64,000 nucleotides of DNA, from assembly GCF_000236925.1 (NCBI RefSeq), contig NC_016941.1, positions 1,426,001-1,490,000 on the forward strand. Reading direction: 5' to 3'. Below, one piece after another: positions 11,910 to 21,030 of this stretch (positions are counted from its first letter, which is position 1; each line of letters starts with the position of its first letter). Made by a program: the position numbers and the translations under genes. Origin of the DNA: Staphylococcus argenteus (GTDB taxonomy: Bacteria > Bacillota > Bacilli > Staphylococcales > Staphylococcaceae). Under the pieces are notes generated by a model that was given only the letters and a program-made list of their open reading frames with translations, did no database searches and was not told the DNA's origin.

Positions 11910-11927
11910 TTGTGAATAATTTCACAA
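11910..11927. promoter_or_regulatory. Rex-box operator upstream of ald
   Basis: The palindrome TTGTGAATAATTTCACAA (7-bp arms, TAAT centre) fits the published S. aureus Rex consensus TTGTGAA-W4-TTCACAA without mismatch. Rex is the NADH-sensing repressor of fermentation and anaerobic genes. The core TGTGA-N6-TCACA would also suit a Crp/Fnr-type regulator such as ArcR. It lies 21 bases before the ald start codon, within the leader or promoter region. Confidence 0.8.
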
Positions 11928-12254
11928 TAATTTTATCTATCGGTTATGCATATGTAAATACCATTAATTAATTATTCATAATTTATCTATAATTTGTTAT
12001 GAAATATTTAATATAATATTCTTATTTATAAATATAATGTGCAATTATACCATTTAGTTAAACTCTTTCCCTCTATATAATTTATAGTTGTATTTATACA
12101 TTGCCTCAAATTCCAAATATTTAAATCTGATTTATTTTTGATTAAAGTTGTAACTATTATACTTAATAGGTGTTAAGTAAATAATTTTCCGACCATTAAA
12201 ATTAGATAATGTACTATCTTTTTGAATTGCTTTCTCCGAAGTTACTGAATAAAA
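11928..12254. other. AT-rich intergenic region upstream of ald
   Basis: About 330 bases with no credible open frame. It should contain the ald promoter. Several TATAAT-like hexamers are present (for example minus-strand TATAAT near 12046), but none has a good -35 at 17 bases, so I do not assign one. Confidence 0.45.
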
Positions 12255-12295
12255 AAATGACAACTTCCAACCATCGTAGTTAGAAATTGTCATTT
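12255..12295 (-). terminator. Intrinsic terminator after the 5'-3' exonuclease gene
   Basis: Arms AAATGACAA and TTGTCATTT (perfect 9 bp), extended inward by TTC/GAA, followed on the minus strand by a run of T. Confidence 0.8.
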
Positions 12296-12333
12296 AATAT
12301 TTATTGTTTATTCCATCAAATACTTCATTATGT

Positions 12334-13212
12334 TTAAAAATGTGTTGAAAGATATTTACCAGACACATGTAATTCATGCTCGCTACAAATTGATAATATA
12401 TGGTTCAATGTCGTAGCAAATGACATCTGTTCAAATAATGATTTACTGTCTACTGGCACTTCAGTATGAATCTCTGCAAGACGTTTTGATAAATATAGTT
12501 CTTCTATGTTGTCATTTATTTTATTTCGTTGTCCAGCCGATAAGTCTTCTAAATTTTCAACTACATTTTCAACACTTTGATACTGTTGAATTAATTTGAC
12601 TGCTGTTTTCTCACCAATACCTTTAACTCCAGCATATCCATCAGCTGTATCACCCATAAATGCTTTAATATCAATCAGTTGTTTAGGTTGTAGTTGATAT
12701 TCTTCAGTAAATCGATTTAAAGTATAACGATTATAAATATTGAAACCTTTTTTGATTAACCACACTTCAACATTGTCGTTAATACATTGGAGTAAATCTC
12801 TATCACCAGTAATAATATAGACATTATTATTAACTGAATATTGTTGTGCTAATGTCCCTATTACATCATCTGCTTCATAATTTTTAACACCAATATTTAC
12901 AAAACCAAATTGTTCAGAAATTTCCTTAACATAATCAAATTGTGGGATTAACTCTTCAGGTGGAGCTGAACGGTTTTGTTTGTAGCCGTCAAACATATCA
13001 TTTCTAAATGTTGATTGTCCCATATCCCAACATACAGCAACATGCGTTGGTCTTATTTCATGTATGGCTGAAAAGATATGACGCACAAATCCTTGTATAC
13101 CATTAGTAGGTACACCTTGTGAATTATACATAAATTGTTTATGAAGACTTGTGGCATAAAAATGTCTAAATAATAACGCCATTCCATCTACAAGTAATAT
13201 TTTATTTGGCAT
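12334..13212 (-). CDS. 5'-3' exonuclease / flap endonuclease (YpcP-like)
   Basis: Stand-alone version of the polymerase I 5'-nuclease domain, expected to remove RNA primers and flaps. The 292 residues carry the PIN-like N-terminal region with metal-binding acidic residues: LLVDGMALLFRHFY near residue 6, YEADDVIGTLA near 118-128 and ITGDRDLLQ near 137-145. A helix-hairpin-helix region (GDTADGYAGVKGIGEKTA) follows near 192-209. No polymerase domain is present. The start follows AGAAGGACC. It lies 19 bases downstream of the dynamin-like gene, the same pairing as ypcP-dynA in B. subtilis, and is followed by a terminator. Confidence 0.88.
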   Translation of the reverse strand: MPNKILLVDGMALLFRHFYATSLHKQFMYNSQGVPTNGIQGFVRHIFSAIHEIRPTHVAVCWDMGQSTFRNDMFDGYKQNRSAPPEELIPQFDYVKEISEQFGFVNIGVKNYEADDVIGTLAQQYSVNNNVYIITGDRDLLQCINDNVEVWLIKKGFNIYNRYTLNRFTEEYQLQPKQLIDIKAFMGDTADGYAGVKGIGEKTAVKLIQQYQSVENVVENLEDLSAGQRNKINDNIEELYLSKRLAEIHTEVPVDSKSLFEQMSFATTLNHILSICSEHELHVSGKYLSTHF

Positions 13213-13231
13213 TTAAAACGGTCCTTCTTTC

Positions 13232-16200
13232 TTAATATATAATTGTTTCAAGTTCTTTATGTTTAACTTTTAATTGATTGATAAGTGAGCTATCTAAATC
13301 AAATGCTAATAAATCATTCACTTGTGTTTGAATATTATCTTCAATAATTTTAAATTGCAATTCAGCCTCACTAGCCATCTGCTTAACATAATCTTCAAGC
13401 TGCTGCCTTAATAGTCCTAATTGTGGTTGTAATAATTCAACTGTACTTTGACAAATCAATTCATGAATCTCTCTTTGTCCATTTAGATTTAAAATTTTAC
13501 GTTTCGTTAGTTGTTTTGGCAGCGCATTAAGCATATCATTTAAATCAATATGCAATAATGGTTGTTCCACAACAGTTGGTTCAAATTTAAATTGAGGATT
13601 AATAATCACATGTAATTGCGCTAATTGCTGAATAATTGGTGCAATTTGATTATCAAGTTGTGTATTGAAATATTTTTTTATACGTTCTGTAATTAAAGAT
13701 TGCTCTAAAAATAGGCGTTGATGAATTTGATCTAAATAAATTTTTGATGAAATTTTCTTTTCATCGTTAAAATCACTATTTTGCGTCATCTGTGAATTAA
13801 ATACTGATTTCACGTCATCTAATAATTGCAGTTTCAATCGCGAATTTAAATGATAAACTTGTTCTTCAACTTCATTATCCGTACGTTGTATAGTTGCATC
13901 AATTAGCTGATGTTGCAATCTTTGCTTATCTTTATACGTTACCAACTTTTCCTGACGACGTGTAATTTCTGCTTTATTTGTTTCAAATTCGTTAATCATC
14001 TCAACGTACGAATGATCAATTTGTTGTAATTGATGAATCATTTGTTGCTCTAAAATTAATTTTGATTCTACATCTACAAAATGCTGAATACTATCTTTTA
14101 GTTGATTAATACCTAAATCTGAAGTTCTAAGAGCTTCTCGACTCGAAACAGCGAAAATGTCTGAATGTAAGTTAACTTGACTTAATGCATCAGATACATA
14201 ATTTTTAACCGCTTCAAGATCATCTTCATTTTCAGCTAAATCTGAAGCGTTAATAACCATTTTAAATGCTTGATTCTCATTAAGTTGGTTCATATCCTTC
14301 ATATGTTCAATAAACGCTTTGTCATTATCTGTAAATGAATGATTAAAATAGCTCACATATAAAATTAAGTCTGATGAAGTTAAAATTTGTTCAGTTTCAT
14401 TTGTATGTCTTTGGTTATTAGAATGTAAACCTAATGAATCTACTATAATTTTTCCTTTTAACCAATCATGCATTAATGCAATATGCACTGTTTTAACAAA
14501 AGTTGCGTATTCATCTTCTGCACTCCATTTTTTTAATTCTTGCTGGTTTATGGCATGCTTTTCACTAATATTCAACATTTCCTCATACATTTTATAATGT
14601 TTTTCAATCGCTTGAATAAAAGCCAGTTGATTCTTATTTAATTGTTGTTTTAATTTTTCTAAATCTGAATTGAAAAAGTCTTCAAAAGTCGTAAATGACT
14701 TACGATGATACTCGACTACTGCATTAATCTCGTTTAACAACTGTTCTTTAGATTTCAAAGTAATATAACTTTCATCACCATAAGATATTTCTGTTGTAGC
14801 TGCAGTAGTAGGATTTGGAGAACTCACTAAAATATGTTCACCAAGTAACGCATTGATTAAACTACTTTTACCAGCACTAAATGTTCCAAATACACCAATC
14901 TTTATTAATTTATTGTCTAATCTTGTTAATGTATCACGTATATCTTGCTTCGTCCGATTAAATAAAGGTATTTCTGAAATAATATCAAGCCCTTTTTGAA
15001 TATCGATTGAAGTCTCTGTCGCAGTTAGCCTTTGATTGATTTGTTGATGTCCTGTTTTAATATGAGCTTTTTCCGAAGCTAAGTTATATGTCGTTTCTTG
15101 TCTACCAATCAACTTATCCAAAGATTCATCTAAATGGATATAATAATGACGATAATTTCTAGTAGTTAATGACTGACGTAATTCACTTAATTCGGTATAA
15201 CGTTGATATTCTTTCAAATCTTCATTTTCTTCAGAAGGTAACTCATCTGCTTGTACATTCATAATGATTTCATTAAAAATTGGCGTAGATTGTTGCTCTA
15301 CATATTTTTTTATCGCTTTAACTACTTCATCTGAAAAGGTTAAAACATACGTATTGCTAATAGATGTTTGAGGTTGATATAAGCTTCCAATCATTTTCGG
15401 GTCGATTTCATAATGTTGATTCAACACTTGATCTGCCGCCTCTTTTTTATTAATGAAACGTGTTACGAAGGACATGTCTTCACGCATCGGTTGGCGTATT
15501 TGTTGATTGACATATTGTTGCAATGCATCTATTGCTCTATCAAGACGCTGTTGTTGAATTTGTTGTTTTTTCTTCTTTTTATTAAAAAGTCCACCAACAT
15601 TAAAATCTTGAGACATACTTTCTAAATAGCTACGTAACATTTCACGCATATCGTGAGGCATAATATATGCATTTTCTAAAATATTTTTACGCTTATTCTT
15701 TAAAAATGTCATTAATTCATCTGGATTATTTAAAAGTTGTGCTTCTTCACTTACAGCTTGATGTTGCTGACTGTTTAAAAAAGCTTGTTCGAATTCATCT
15801 TCTTCAATGCCTAAATCTTCTAATACATCTTGAATTTCGGATTGAATATAATCAAGTTGTGCTTCAGTAATATAATCAACGGTTCTTGCAGTATAATCTC
15901 CAATTGTTTCTCTATGTTGATCTAAAGAAACAAGATAATTAGATAACGCTTCAAGTTCATTTTCAGGATGATCAAATTTTGAAACGTAAAATGTTCGTGC
16001 TAATTTAATATCCCAATCTGCAATTGACTTTTCAACACGCGCTTTAAATGTATCAAATGATAATTCTTCATCTTGATGTTTATCTATTTGATTGATTATA
16101 AATACCACTGGAATACCTACATCATTAATGTGTTTCATAAACTTGAAATTGAGCTCAGATTGCACATGATTGTAGTCAACAGTATAAAACAGCATATTAC

Positions 16201-16672
16201 TCGTATACATATACTGCTCAGTAATAGATTGATGTGATGCGACATTAGAATCGACACCTGGTGTATCTTGTAATGTAAATCCATTGTTAAATTTAGTTGA
16301 TTGAAAATTAATTTCTACAGATTCAACGTCGACATTTTGACGATTCATTTCTCTTACTTCATCATAATTTGATAGTTTGGCATATGTTTGATTTGGTAAG
16401 TTAGCTATAATGTCGTTGTTATCAGACACTGAGACAATAGCTGTATTACTCGTTGTTGGTACAGGTGAACTTGGTAAAATATCTTGTTCAATAAGTAAAT
16501 TAATTAATGTAGATTTACCTGCTGAAAAATGACCAACAAATGATAATGTATATTGCTGTAAATAAACTTTCTTAATAACTTGATTTATTGTATGTAAAAG
16601 TGCATCATTTTGCGACTTTTCAACTTCTTTTTTCAATTTATATAAAAGATCTAATTGTTCTTTATTAATCAT
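13232..16672 (-). CDS. Double dynamin-like GTPase (DynA family)
   Basis: Large bacterial dynamin-like protein with two fused GTPase-stalk units; the B. subtilis homologue DynA tethers and fuses membranes and protects against phage and antibiotics. I choose the ATG at 16672 (1,146 residues), which follows AAAGGGGAAAG; an upstream in-frame start would add 33 residues without a ribosome site. The first GTPase domain has the P-loop GHFSAGKST near residue 46, DTPG near 133-136 and NQID near 192-195. The second has GTFSAGKSS near residue 595 and a switch region VDSLGLH in place of DxxG near 735. Long Gln/Glu-rich helical stretches around 300-420 and 900-1146 fit coiled stalks. A lysine-rich patch (FNKKKKKQQ) near 365 could contact membrane. 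It is followed closely by the exonuclease gene. Confidence 0.9.
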   Translation of the reverse strand: MINKEQLDLLYKLKKEVEKSQNDALLHTINQVIKKVYLQQYTLSFVGHFSAGKSTLINLLIEQDILPSSPVPTTSNTAIVSVSDNNDIIANLPNQTYAKLSNYDEVREMNRQNVDVESVEINFQSTKFNNGFTLQDTPGVDSNVASHQSITEQYMYTSNMLFYTVDYNHVQSELNFKFMKHINDVGIPVVFIINQIDKHQDEELSFDTFKARVEKSIADWDIKLARTFYVSKFDHPENELEALSNYLVSLDQHRETIGDYTARTVDYITEAQLDYIQSEIQDVLEDLGIEEDEFEQAFLNSQQHQAVSEEAQLLNNPDELMTFLKNKRKNILENAYIMPHDMREMLRSYLESMSQDFNVGGLFNKKKKKQQIQQQRLDRAIDALQQYVNQQIRQPMREDMSFVTRFINKKEAADQVLNQHYEIDPKMIGSLYQPQTSISNTYVLTFSDEVVKAIKKYVEQQSTPIFNEIIMNVQADELPSEENEDLKEYQRYTELSELRQSLTTRNYRHYYIHLDESLDKLIGRQETTYNLASEKAHIKTGHQQINQRLTATETSIDIQKGLDIISEIPLFNRTKQDIRDTLTRLDNKLIKIGVFGTFSAGKSSLINALLGEHILVSSPNPTTAATTEISYGDESYITLKSKEQLLNEINAVVEYHRKSFTTFEDFFNSDLEKLKQQLNKNQLAFIQAIEKHYKMYEEMLNISEKHAINQQELKKWSAEDEYATFVKTVHIALMHDWLKGKIIVDSLGLHSNNQRHTNETEQILTSSDLILYVSYFNHSFTDNDKAFIEHMKDMNQLNENQAFKMVINASDLAENEDDLEAVKNYVSDALSQVNLHSDIFAVSSREALRTSDLGINQLKDSIQHFVDVESKLILEQQMIHQLQQIDHSYVEMINEFETNKAEITRRQEKLVTYKDKQRLQHQLIDATIQRTDNEVEEQVYHLNSRLKLQLLDDVKSVFNSQMTQNSDFNDEKKISSKIYLDQIHQRLFLEQSLITERIKKYFNTQLDNQIAPIIQQLAQLHVIINPQFKFEPTVVEQPLLHIDLNDMLNALPKQLTKRKILNLNGQREIHELICQSTVELLQPQLGLLRQQLEDYVKQMASEAELQFKIIEDNIQTQVNDLLAFDLDSSLINQLKVKHKELETIIY

Positions 16673-16949
16673 GTTACTTTCCCCTTTGATTCGTTCACAT
16701 ATAGATACTTTTTTGTTAATCATGACGTATAACAATGAATAATGATCAACAATAAAATAATAATCCTTCACGCATAACGTTATGTATAAATTTTATCATA
16801 GCTATTTAATAAAACCTACGAATAATCAATATTATGCTTACAATCCCATTCGAATTTTCATTTTCCAAAAAAACACAAATCAATTTTAAATTTTTCCAAA
16901 AAATAAATTTTGTCACAGTTTGTTCACACACGTCACAGAATTGACACCG
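16673..16949. other. Divergent intergenic region, dynA / PepSY gene
   Basis: About 280 bases between divergent genes. The PepSY-proximal end holds a 10-bp-phased set of TCACA-like repeats from 16912 to 16947 next to a TATAAT. Near 16861 and 16893 the motif TTTTCCAAAAAA occurs twice as a direct repeat. No gene is seen. Confidence 0.5.
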
Positions 16950-16955
16950 TATAAT
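16950..16955 (+). promoter_or_regulatory. -10 box of the PepSY-protein gene
   Basis: Perfect TATAAT. No -35 hexamer is found 16-18 bases upstream (CACACG there); instead the phased repeats GTCACAG (16912), TTCACAC, GTCACAG (16932) and TTGACAC (16941) cover that position. The expected transcription start is near 16962, immediately before the ribosome site, giving a leader of only about 13 bases. Confidence 0.55.
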
Positions 16956-16974
16956 AGCCAAGTGGGAGGGAAAC

Positions 16975-18315
16975 ATGAAAAATACATTTAATCCATTACA
17001 GAGATTGCATTTCTATGCAGCATTATTTATCGCCCCGTTGTTAATCACATTAACCATTTCGGGCATTGGTTATCTATTTTTTCCAGAAGTTGAAAATAAC
17101 ATCTATAAAAATGAATTTTTCGGCGATAGCGATATTAAAACACATCAAACATTAAACGATGCGGTTCATCAAGTTGAACGTAAATATGAAGGTTTCTTTG
17201 TCAGTAAAGTTAGTGTAATGGCAGAACCTTACAATAATCGAATCACAATTAGTGATATGGCAGGAAATCAAAGATATGTCTTTTTAGATCAGAATAATCA
17301 AATTGTTGCTGATCAAAATGCTAAACATACGTATTCAAATGTCATGCGGAATATACATAGTTCACTTTTCACTGAAAACACAATCATAAATTACTTGGTT
17401 GAGTTAACTGCATGTTGGACTATATTTATGATTCTATCTGGTACGTATTTGCTCATTAAAAAGCATTTGATATCAAATAGAAGTAAATCACTTCGTTGGC
17501 AAAAATGGCATGCAATACTTGGCATGATTATTGCAATTCCAGTATTCATTTTAGTCTTAACTGGATTGCCATGGTCTGGTTTTATGGGTAGTAAAATAGC
17601 GGGATTGATGGAAACAAATGGTAATCTTGGTCAATCTGAACTATCAATAAATCCACCTAAGTCCGACCTGAATGAGTTACCTTGGGCTACCCGTAAAAAT
17701 AAGCAACCAGCGTCATCTGAAAAGAGCTCAAATAGTCACCATGGCGGAATGACAATGCCTCAGACAAAATTAGATCATCAAATTTCAATTGATAAAGTTG
17801 TCACTAACGCGCAAAAATCAGGAATTAAAAAGCCATTTTCAATAGTTTACCCTAGTGATAAAAACGGCACATTTATTGTTTCTAATACGAGTAACTCTGG
17901 CGTGACTGGGCTAGATGTATCACCATACGACGAAAAAACACTTTACTTCGATCAGTATAGTGGCAAAAAACTTGGTACAATTAAATATGATGATTATGGT
18001 ATTATTGCTAAATGGTTTACTTGGGGCATTCCACTTCATGAAGGTCATTTATTTGGCGTTTTAAATAAAATCATTAATTTACTTGTTTGTATTGCTTTAT
18101 TAGTTGCTATTAGCATGGGTTTTGTATCGTGGATCAAACGTACAAAAAATGCTTCTGTAAAATTACCACATCGCGTCAAAAAACCAGTATCATTAACTTT
18201 AGTTATCTTCTTAGTAATATTAGGATTGTTAATGCCTTTATTCGGATTATCACTAATTCTGGTATTTTTATTAGAGTTAATTTTGTATATTAAAGATCGA
18301 AAAACTAAGCAATAA
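16975..18315 (+). CDS. PepSY-associated membrane protein
   Basis: Membrane protein of the PepSY_TM family, a group that includes reductases or accessory proteins of iron-siderophore handling (PiuB/FoxB/FpvG types). The role of this gene is not known to me. The 446 residues have a helix at about 14-34, an extracellular PepSY-like domain (about 35-130), a helix near 140-160, a helix near 178-200 after the conserved RWQKWHAILGM motif, a second extracellular part (about 210-345) and two or three C-terminal helices (about 360-385 and 400-440). The second loop carries a His/Met-rich patch SHHGGMTM near 258, which could bind copper or another metal, and HEGHLFG near 355 may hold a haem or metal ligand. 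The start follows GGGAGGG. It is a single gene facing a small YxeA-like gene, with a shared terminator. Confidence 0.75.
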   Translation: MKNTFNPLQRLHFYAALFIAPLLITLTISGIGYLFFPEVENNIYKNEFFGDSDIKTHQTLNDAVHQVERKYEGFFVSKVSVMAEPYNNRITISDMAGNQRYVFLDQNNQIVADQNAKHTYSNVMRNIHSSLFTENTIINYLVELTACWTIFMILSGTYLLIKKHLISNRSKSLRWQKWHAILGMIIAIPVFILVLTGLPWSGFMGSKIAGLMETNGNLGQSELSINPPKSDLNELPWATRKNKQPASSEKSSNSHHGGMTMPQTKLDHQISIDKVVTNAQKSGIKKPFSIVYPSDKNGTFIVSNTSNSGVTGLDVSPYDEKTLYFDQYSGKKLGTIKYDDYGIIAKWFTWGIPLHEGHLFGVLNKIINLLVCIALLVAISMGFVSWIKRTKNASVKLPHRVKKPVSLTLVIFLVILGLLMPLFGLSLILVFLLELILYIKDRKTKQ

Positions 18316-18392
18316 TATATTCAAGCTTAAAATTCGAACCAAAGCAATAGCGGGAGCTTTTCGTCAGTCAAACTTAATAAAAATGCAAAATT

Positions 18393-18457
18393 AAAAGCAT
18401 CTAAAACGTATTTTTAGGTCGAAATTATTAGACCTTTATTACGTAATAGATGCTTTT
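18393..18457. terminator. Bidirectional terminator between PepSY gene and YxeA-like gene
   Basis: Long imperfect hairpin: outer arms AAAAGCATCTA / TAGATGCTTTT, middle ACGTA / TTACGT and inner AGGTC / GACCT. It has T-rich flanks on both strands and serves two convergent genes. Confidence 0.8.
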
Positions 18458-18460
18458 TTA

Positions 18461-18793
18461 TTAATTCATATGCATGTCATGAATTTTCATCATTAAACCA
18501 TGAGGAACATCATCATGTTGAACGACTTCTTGTTTATAAAATGTCTTGCCTTCATCTTTAGAGACAAGTTTAACAAAGTCTCCTTTTTTCGGCTTAAAAC
18601 TATCAGCTGGTTTTACCTTTATATTATGTTTTACTAAGCCATCTTTTTCACTGACAACTTTTTCTGCATTCATGTTGCTGTTCATGTAACCATAGTATGT
18701 CGTTTTTTGACTTGAAAAAATCATTAAACATACTACAGCAATACCAATAACTACTAAAGTAATTGATAAACCTAGACCCATTTTTTTACCCAT
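18461..18793 (-). CDS. Small YxeA-like (DUF1093) exported or membrane-anchored protein
   Basis: I start this at the ATG at 18793 (110 residues), which has GGAGGAG 7 bases upstream; an upstream extension of 27 codons has no ribosome site. There is a hydrophobic segment at residues 6-28 (LGLSITLVVIGIAVVCLMIF) that may be an uncleaved anchor or signal peptide. The outer domain contains KKGDFVKLVSKDEGKTFYKQ and a following DVPHG, which resembles the beta-rich YxeA fold (DUF1093). Function is unknown. It ends in a Met/His-rich tail (GLMMKIHDMHMN), interesting beside the His/Met patch of the convergent PepSY protein. It lies 86 bases upstream-side of the methyltransferase gene's end and is probably expressed from its own promoter or by read-through. 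Confidence 0.65.
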   Translation of the reverse strand: MGKKMGLGLSITLVVIGIAVVCLMIFSSQKTTYYGYMNSNMNAEKVVSEKDGLVKHNIKVKPADSFKPKKGDFVKLVSKDEGKTFYKQEVVQHDDVPHGLMMKIHDMHMN

Positions 18794-18879
18794 TTTAAAC
18801 TCCTCCACTTTACCGTAAATGCATATATTCATACCTATAGCTTCATAAAAAATGACTGTTGTACACCATGACAAACATT

Positions 18880-20025
18880 TTAGTTATCGATCGTTTTACG
18901 TTCAGCCTTTTTACCCCAATATTGATAATACGTACATTCAATATAGCCATTAAATAATTTACGTCGTTTTGTTGCTTTACGATCTACTAAATATTCAAAT
19001 TCTTTATTACTTGTTAAAATATATGTTGATAAATAAGGATGTTGTTTCATTAATTTGCCGATATAACGATACATTTCTTCAACTTCTTCACGGTCACCTA
19101 TACGTTCACCATAAGGTGGATTTCCAATTAATGCCACCGGTTCTTCCGTATCGATTGTTAAAGTATTGACGTCTTTAACACTAAACTTAATTATATCTGC
19201 TAAACCAACTTCTTCGGCATTTCGTTTTGCAATTTCAACCATTTCTGGATCAATATCAGAAGCATATACTTGAATTTCTTTATCATAGTCTGCCATTTTA
19301 TCTGCTTCATCTCTATAATCATCATAAATATTTGCCGGCATGATGTTCCATTGTTCTGATACAAATTCACGATTAAATCCAGGTGCAATATTTTGTGCAA
19401 TTAGACAAGCTTCAATGGCAATTGTTCCTGATCCACAAAACGGATCAATTAATGGTGTATCACCGTTCCAGTTTGCAAGTCGAATTAAACTAGCTGCTAA
19501 TGTTTCTTTAATAGGTGCTTCACCTTGTGCTAACCTGTAGCCACGTCTGTTTAAACCTGACCCTGATGTGTCGATAGTCAGTAATACATTATCTTTTAAA
19601 ATAGCAACTTCAACTGGATACTTTGCACCTGATTCATTTAACCACCCTTTTTCATTATACGCACGCTTTAAACGCTCAACGATGGCTTTCTTAGTTATTG
19701 CCTGACAGTCAGGCACACTATGTAACGTTGATTTAACACTTCGTCCTTGAACTGGGAAATTACCTTCTTTGTCTATAATTGATTCCCATGGTAATGCTTT
19801 GGTTTGTTCGAATAATTCATCAAACGTTGTTGCATTAAAGCGACCAACTACTATTTTGATTCTATCAGCCGTACGTAACCATAAATTAGCTTTTACAATT
19901 GCACTTGCATCCCCTTCAAAAAAGATACGACCATTTTCAACATTTGTTTCATAGCCTAATTCTTGTATTTCTTTTGCAACAACTGCTTCTAATCCCATCG
20001 GACAAACTGCAAGTAATTGAAACAT
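18880..20025 (-). CDS. THUMP-domain RNA methyltransferase (RlmL/YpsC-like)
   Basis: Class I SAM-dependent methyltransferase predicted to modify rRNA (guanine N2), related to the N-terminal half of E. coli RlmL and to B. subtilis YpsC. The 381 residues comprise a THUMP RNA-binding region (about 45-155) and a UPF0020 catalytic domain. The SAM motif DPFCGSGTIAIEA is near residue 193, an acidic ribose-binding site YASDIDPEMVEIA near 254, and the catalytic NPPYGER near 303. The start follows AAAGGAGAATC. It lies between the YxeA-like gene and the RNase P RNA on the same strand, as ypsC lies near rnpB in Bacillus. The exact target base is not deducible here. Confidence 0.87.
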   Translation of the reverse strand: MFQLLAVCPMGLEAVVAKEIQELGYETNVENGRIFFEGDASAIVKANLWLRTADRIKIVVGRFNATTFDELFEQTKALPWESIIDKEGNFPVQGRSVKSTLHSVPDCQAITKKAIVERLKRAYNEKGWLNESGAKYPVEVAILKDNVLLTIDTSGSGLNRRGYRLAQGEAPIKETLAASLIRLANWNGDTPLIDPFCGSGTIAIEACLIAQNIAPGFNREFVSEQWNIMPANIYDDYRDEADKMADYDKEIQVYASDIDPEMVEIAKRNAEEVGLADIIKFSVKDVNTLTIDTEEPVALIGNPPYGERIGDREEVEEMYRYIGKLMKQHPYLSTYILTSNKEFEYLVDRKATKRRKLFNGYIECTYYQYWGKKAERKTIDN

Positions 20026-20185
20026 ATATGATTCTCCTTTTACACAGGTATTTTATTCTTAATTAATGTTCATAAATTATTTATCATAACAACTTATCAA
20101 TTCGCTGTATCCATTTTAATTTGATATAAAATAAGGCATTGCCATTATAACAAGACATACCATTCATTTTAAGTGTTCTTTTCAT

Positions 20186-20215
20186 GAAAAAAGCTCTCCA
20201 TCATCTAGGAGAGCT
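20186..20215 (-). terminator. Intrinsic terminator of rnpB
   Basis: Perfect 8-bp stem AGCTCTCC / GGAGAGCT with loop ATCATCTA, followed on the minus strand by six T. Confidence 0.88.
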
Positions 20216-20220
20216 AAACT

Positions 20221-20614
20221 AGTAGTGATATTTCTATAAGCCATGTTCTGTTCCATCGTACTCATCACGTGCACTAGCCACACTGGTACTCAGGTGATAA
20301 CCATCTGTCTACACCACTTCATTTCGTGAAGTGTGTCTCGTTTATACGTTGAATTCCGTTAAACAAGTGCTCCTACCAAATTTGGATTGCTCACTCGAGG
20401 GGTTTACCGCGTTCCACCTTTTACATTTCTATAAAAGCTACGTCACTGTGGCACTTTCAAACTACTCTATCCATATCGAAGACTTAGGATATTTCATTGC
20501 CGTCAAATTAATGCCTTGATTTATGGTTTCATCAAGCACGAACACTACAATCATCTCAGACTGTGTGAGCATGGACTTTCCTCTATTTAAAATAGCGATT
20601 ACCCAAAATATCAC
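20221..20614 (-). ncRNA. rnpB: RNase P RNA (type B)
   Basis: Catalytic RNA that trims the 5' leader of pre-tRNAs. On the minus strand it shows the conserved GAGGAAAGTCCATGCTC block near the 5' end, the AAGGTGGAACGCGGTAAACC block in the middle and the 3' GAACAGAACATGGCTTATAG block, the standard universal segments. The ends form helix P1: GTGATATTT at the 5' end pairs with AAATATCAC at the 3' end. The length of about 394 nt and low-GC Firmicute architecture fit type B. A strong terminator follows and an extended -10 precedes it. Confidence 0.95.
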
Positions 20615-20621
20615 TTTTAAA

Positions 20622-20630
20622 ATTATAACA
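20622..20630 (-). promoter_or_regulatory. Extended -10 promoter of rnpB
   Basis: Minus-strand TGTTATAAT is an extended -10 element. Its spacing puts +1 at about 20615, exactly where helix P1 of the RNA begins. Confidence 0.7.
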
Positions 20631-20672
20631 TAGTCATTATTAGTAAGACAGTTAAACTTTTGTATTTAATAA

Positions 20673-21017
20673 TTATTTACCAAATACAGCTTTTTCTAAG
20701 TTTGAAATACGTTTTAATATATCTACATTATTTGATGATGCATTTGTTGTTGTATTATTTGAAGAAAAACTTTTATTATCTTGAGGTCTAGATGTTGCTA
20801 CACGTAGTCTTAATTCTTCTAATTCTTTTTTAAGTTTATGGTTCTCTTCTGACAATTTTACAACTTCGTTATTCATATCGGCCATTTTTTGATAATCAGC
20901 AATAATGTCATCTAAAAATGCATCTACTTCTTCTCTTCTATAGCCACGAGCCATTGTTTTTTCAAAATCTTTTTCGTAAATATCTTTTGCTGATAATTTC
21001 AATGAAACATCTGACAT
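20673..21017 (-). CDS. gpsB: Cell-division protein GpsB
   Basis: Cytoplasmic DivIVA-like regulator that links division and cell-wall synthesis and acts at the septum in S. aureus. I take the ATG at 21017 (114 residues), preceded by GAGGTGG; a longer reading of 16 extra codons has no ribosome site. The N-terminal DivIVA/GpsB domain is seen as [13 protein letters not shown] and the conserved [15 protein letters not shown] near residues 24-38. A coiled coil (about 40-75) follows, then a Ser/Asn linker and the C-terminal multimerisation segment [14 protein letters not shown]. It lies 13 bases downstream of ypsA. The gene order yppE-ypsA-gpsB-rnpB matches B. subtilis. Confidence 0.95.
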   Translation of the reverse strand: MSDVSLKLSAKDIYEKDFEKTMARGYRREEVDAFLDDIIADYQKMADMNNEVVKLSEENHKLKKELEELRLRVATSRPQDNKSFSSNNTTTNASSNNVDILKRISNLEKAVFGK

Positions 21018-21030
21018 TTTTTCCACCTCA

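Noticed and set aside
12183..12197. AATTTTCCGACCATT as a CodY box upstream of ald
   Set aside because: Three mismatches to AATTTTCWGAAAATT and nearly 300 bases from the gene; too weak in AT-rich DNA.
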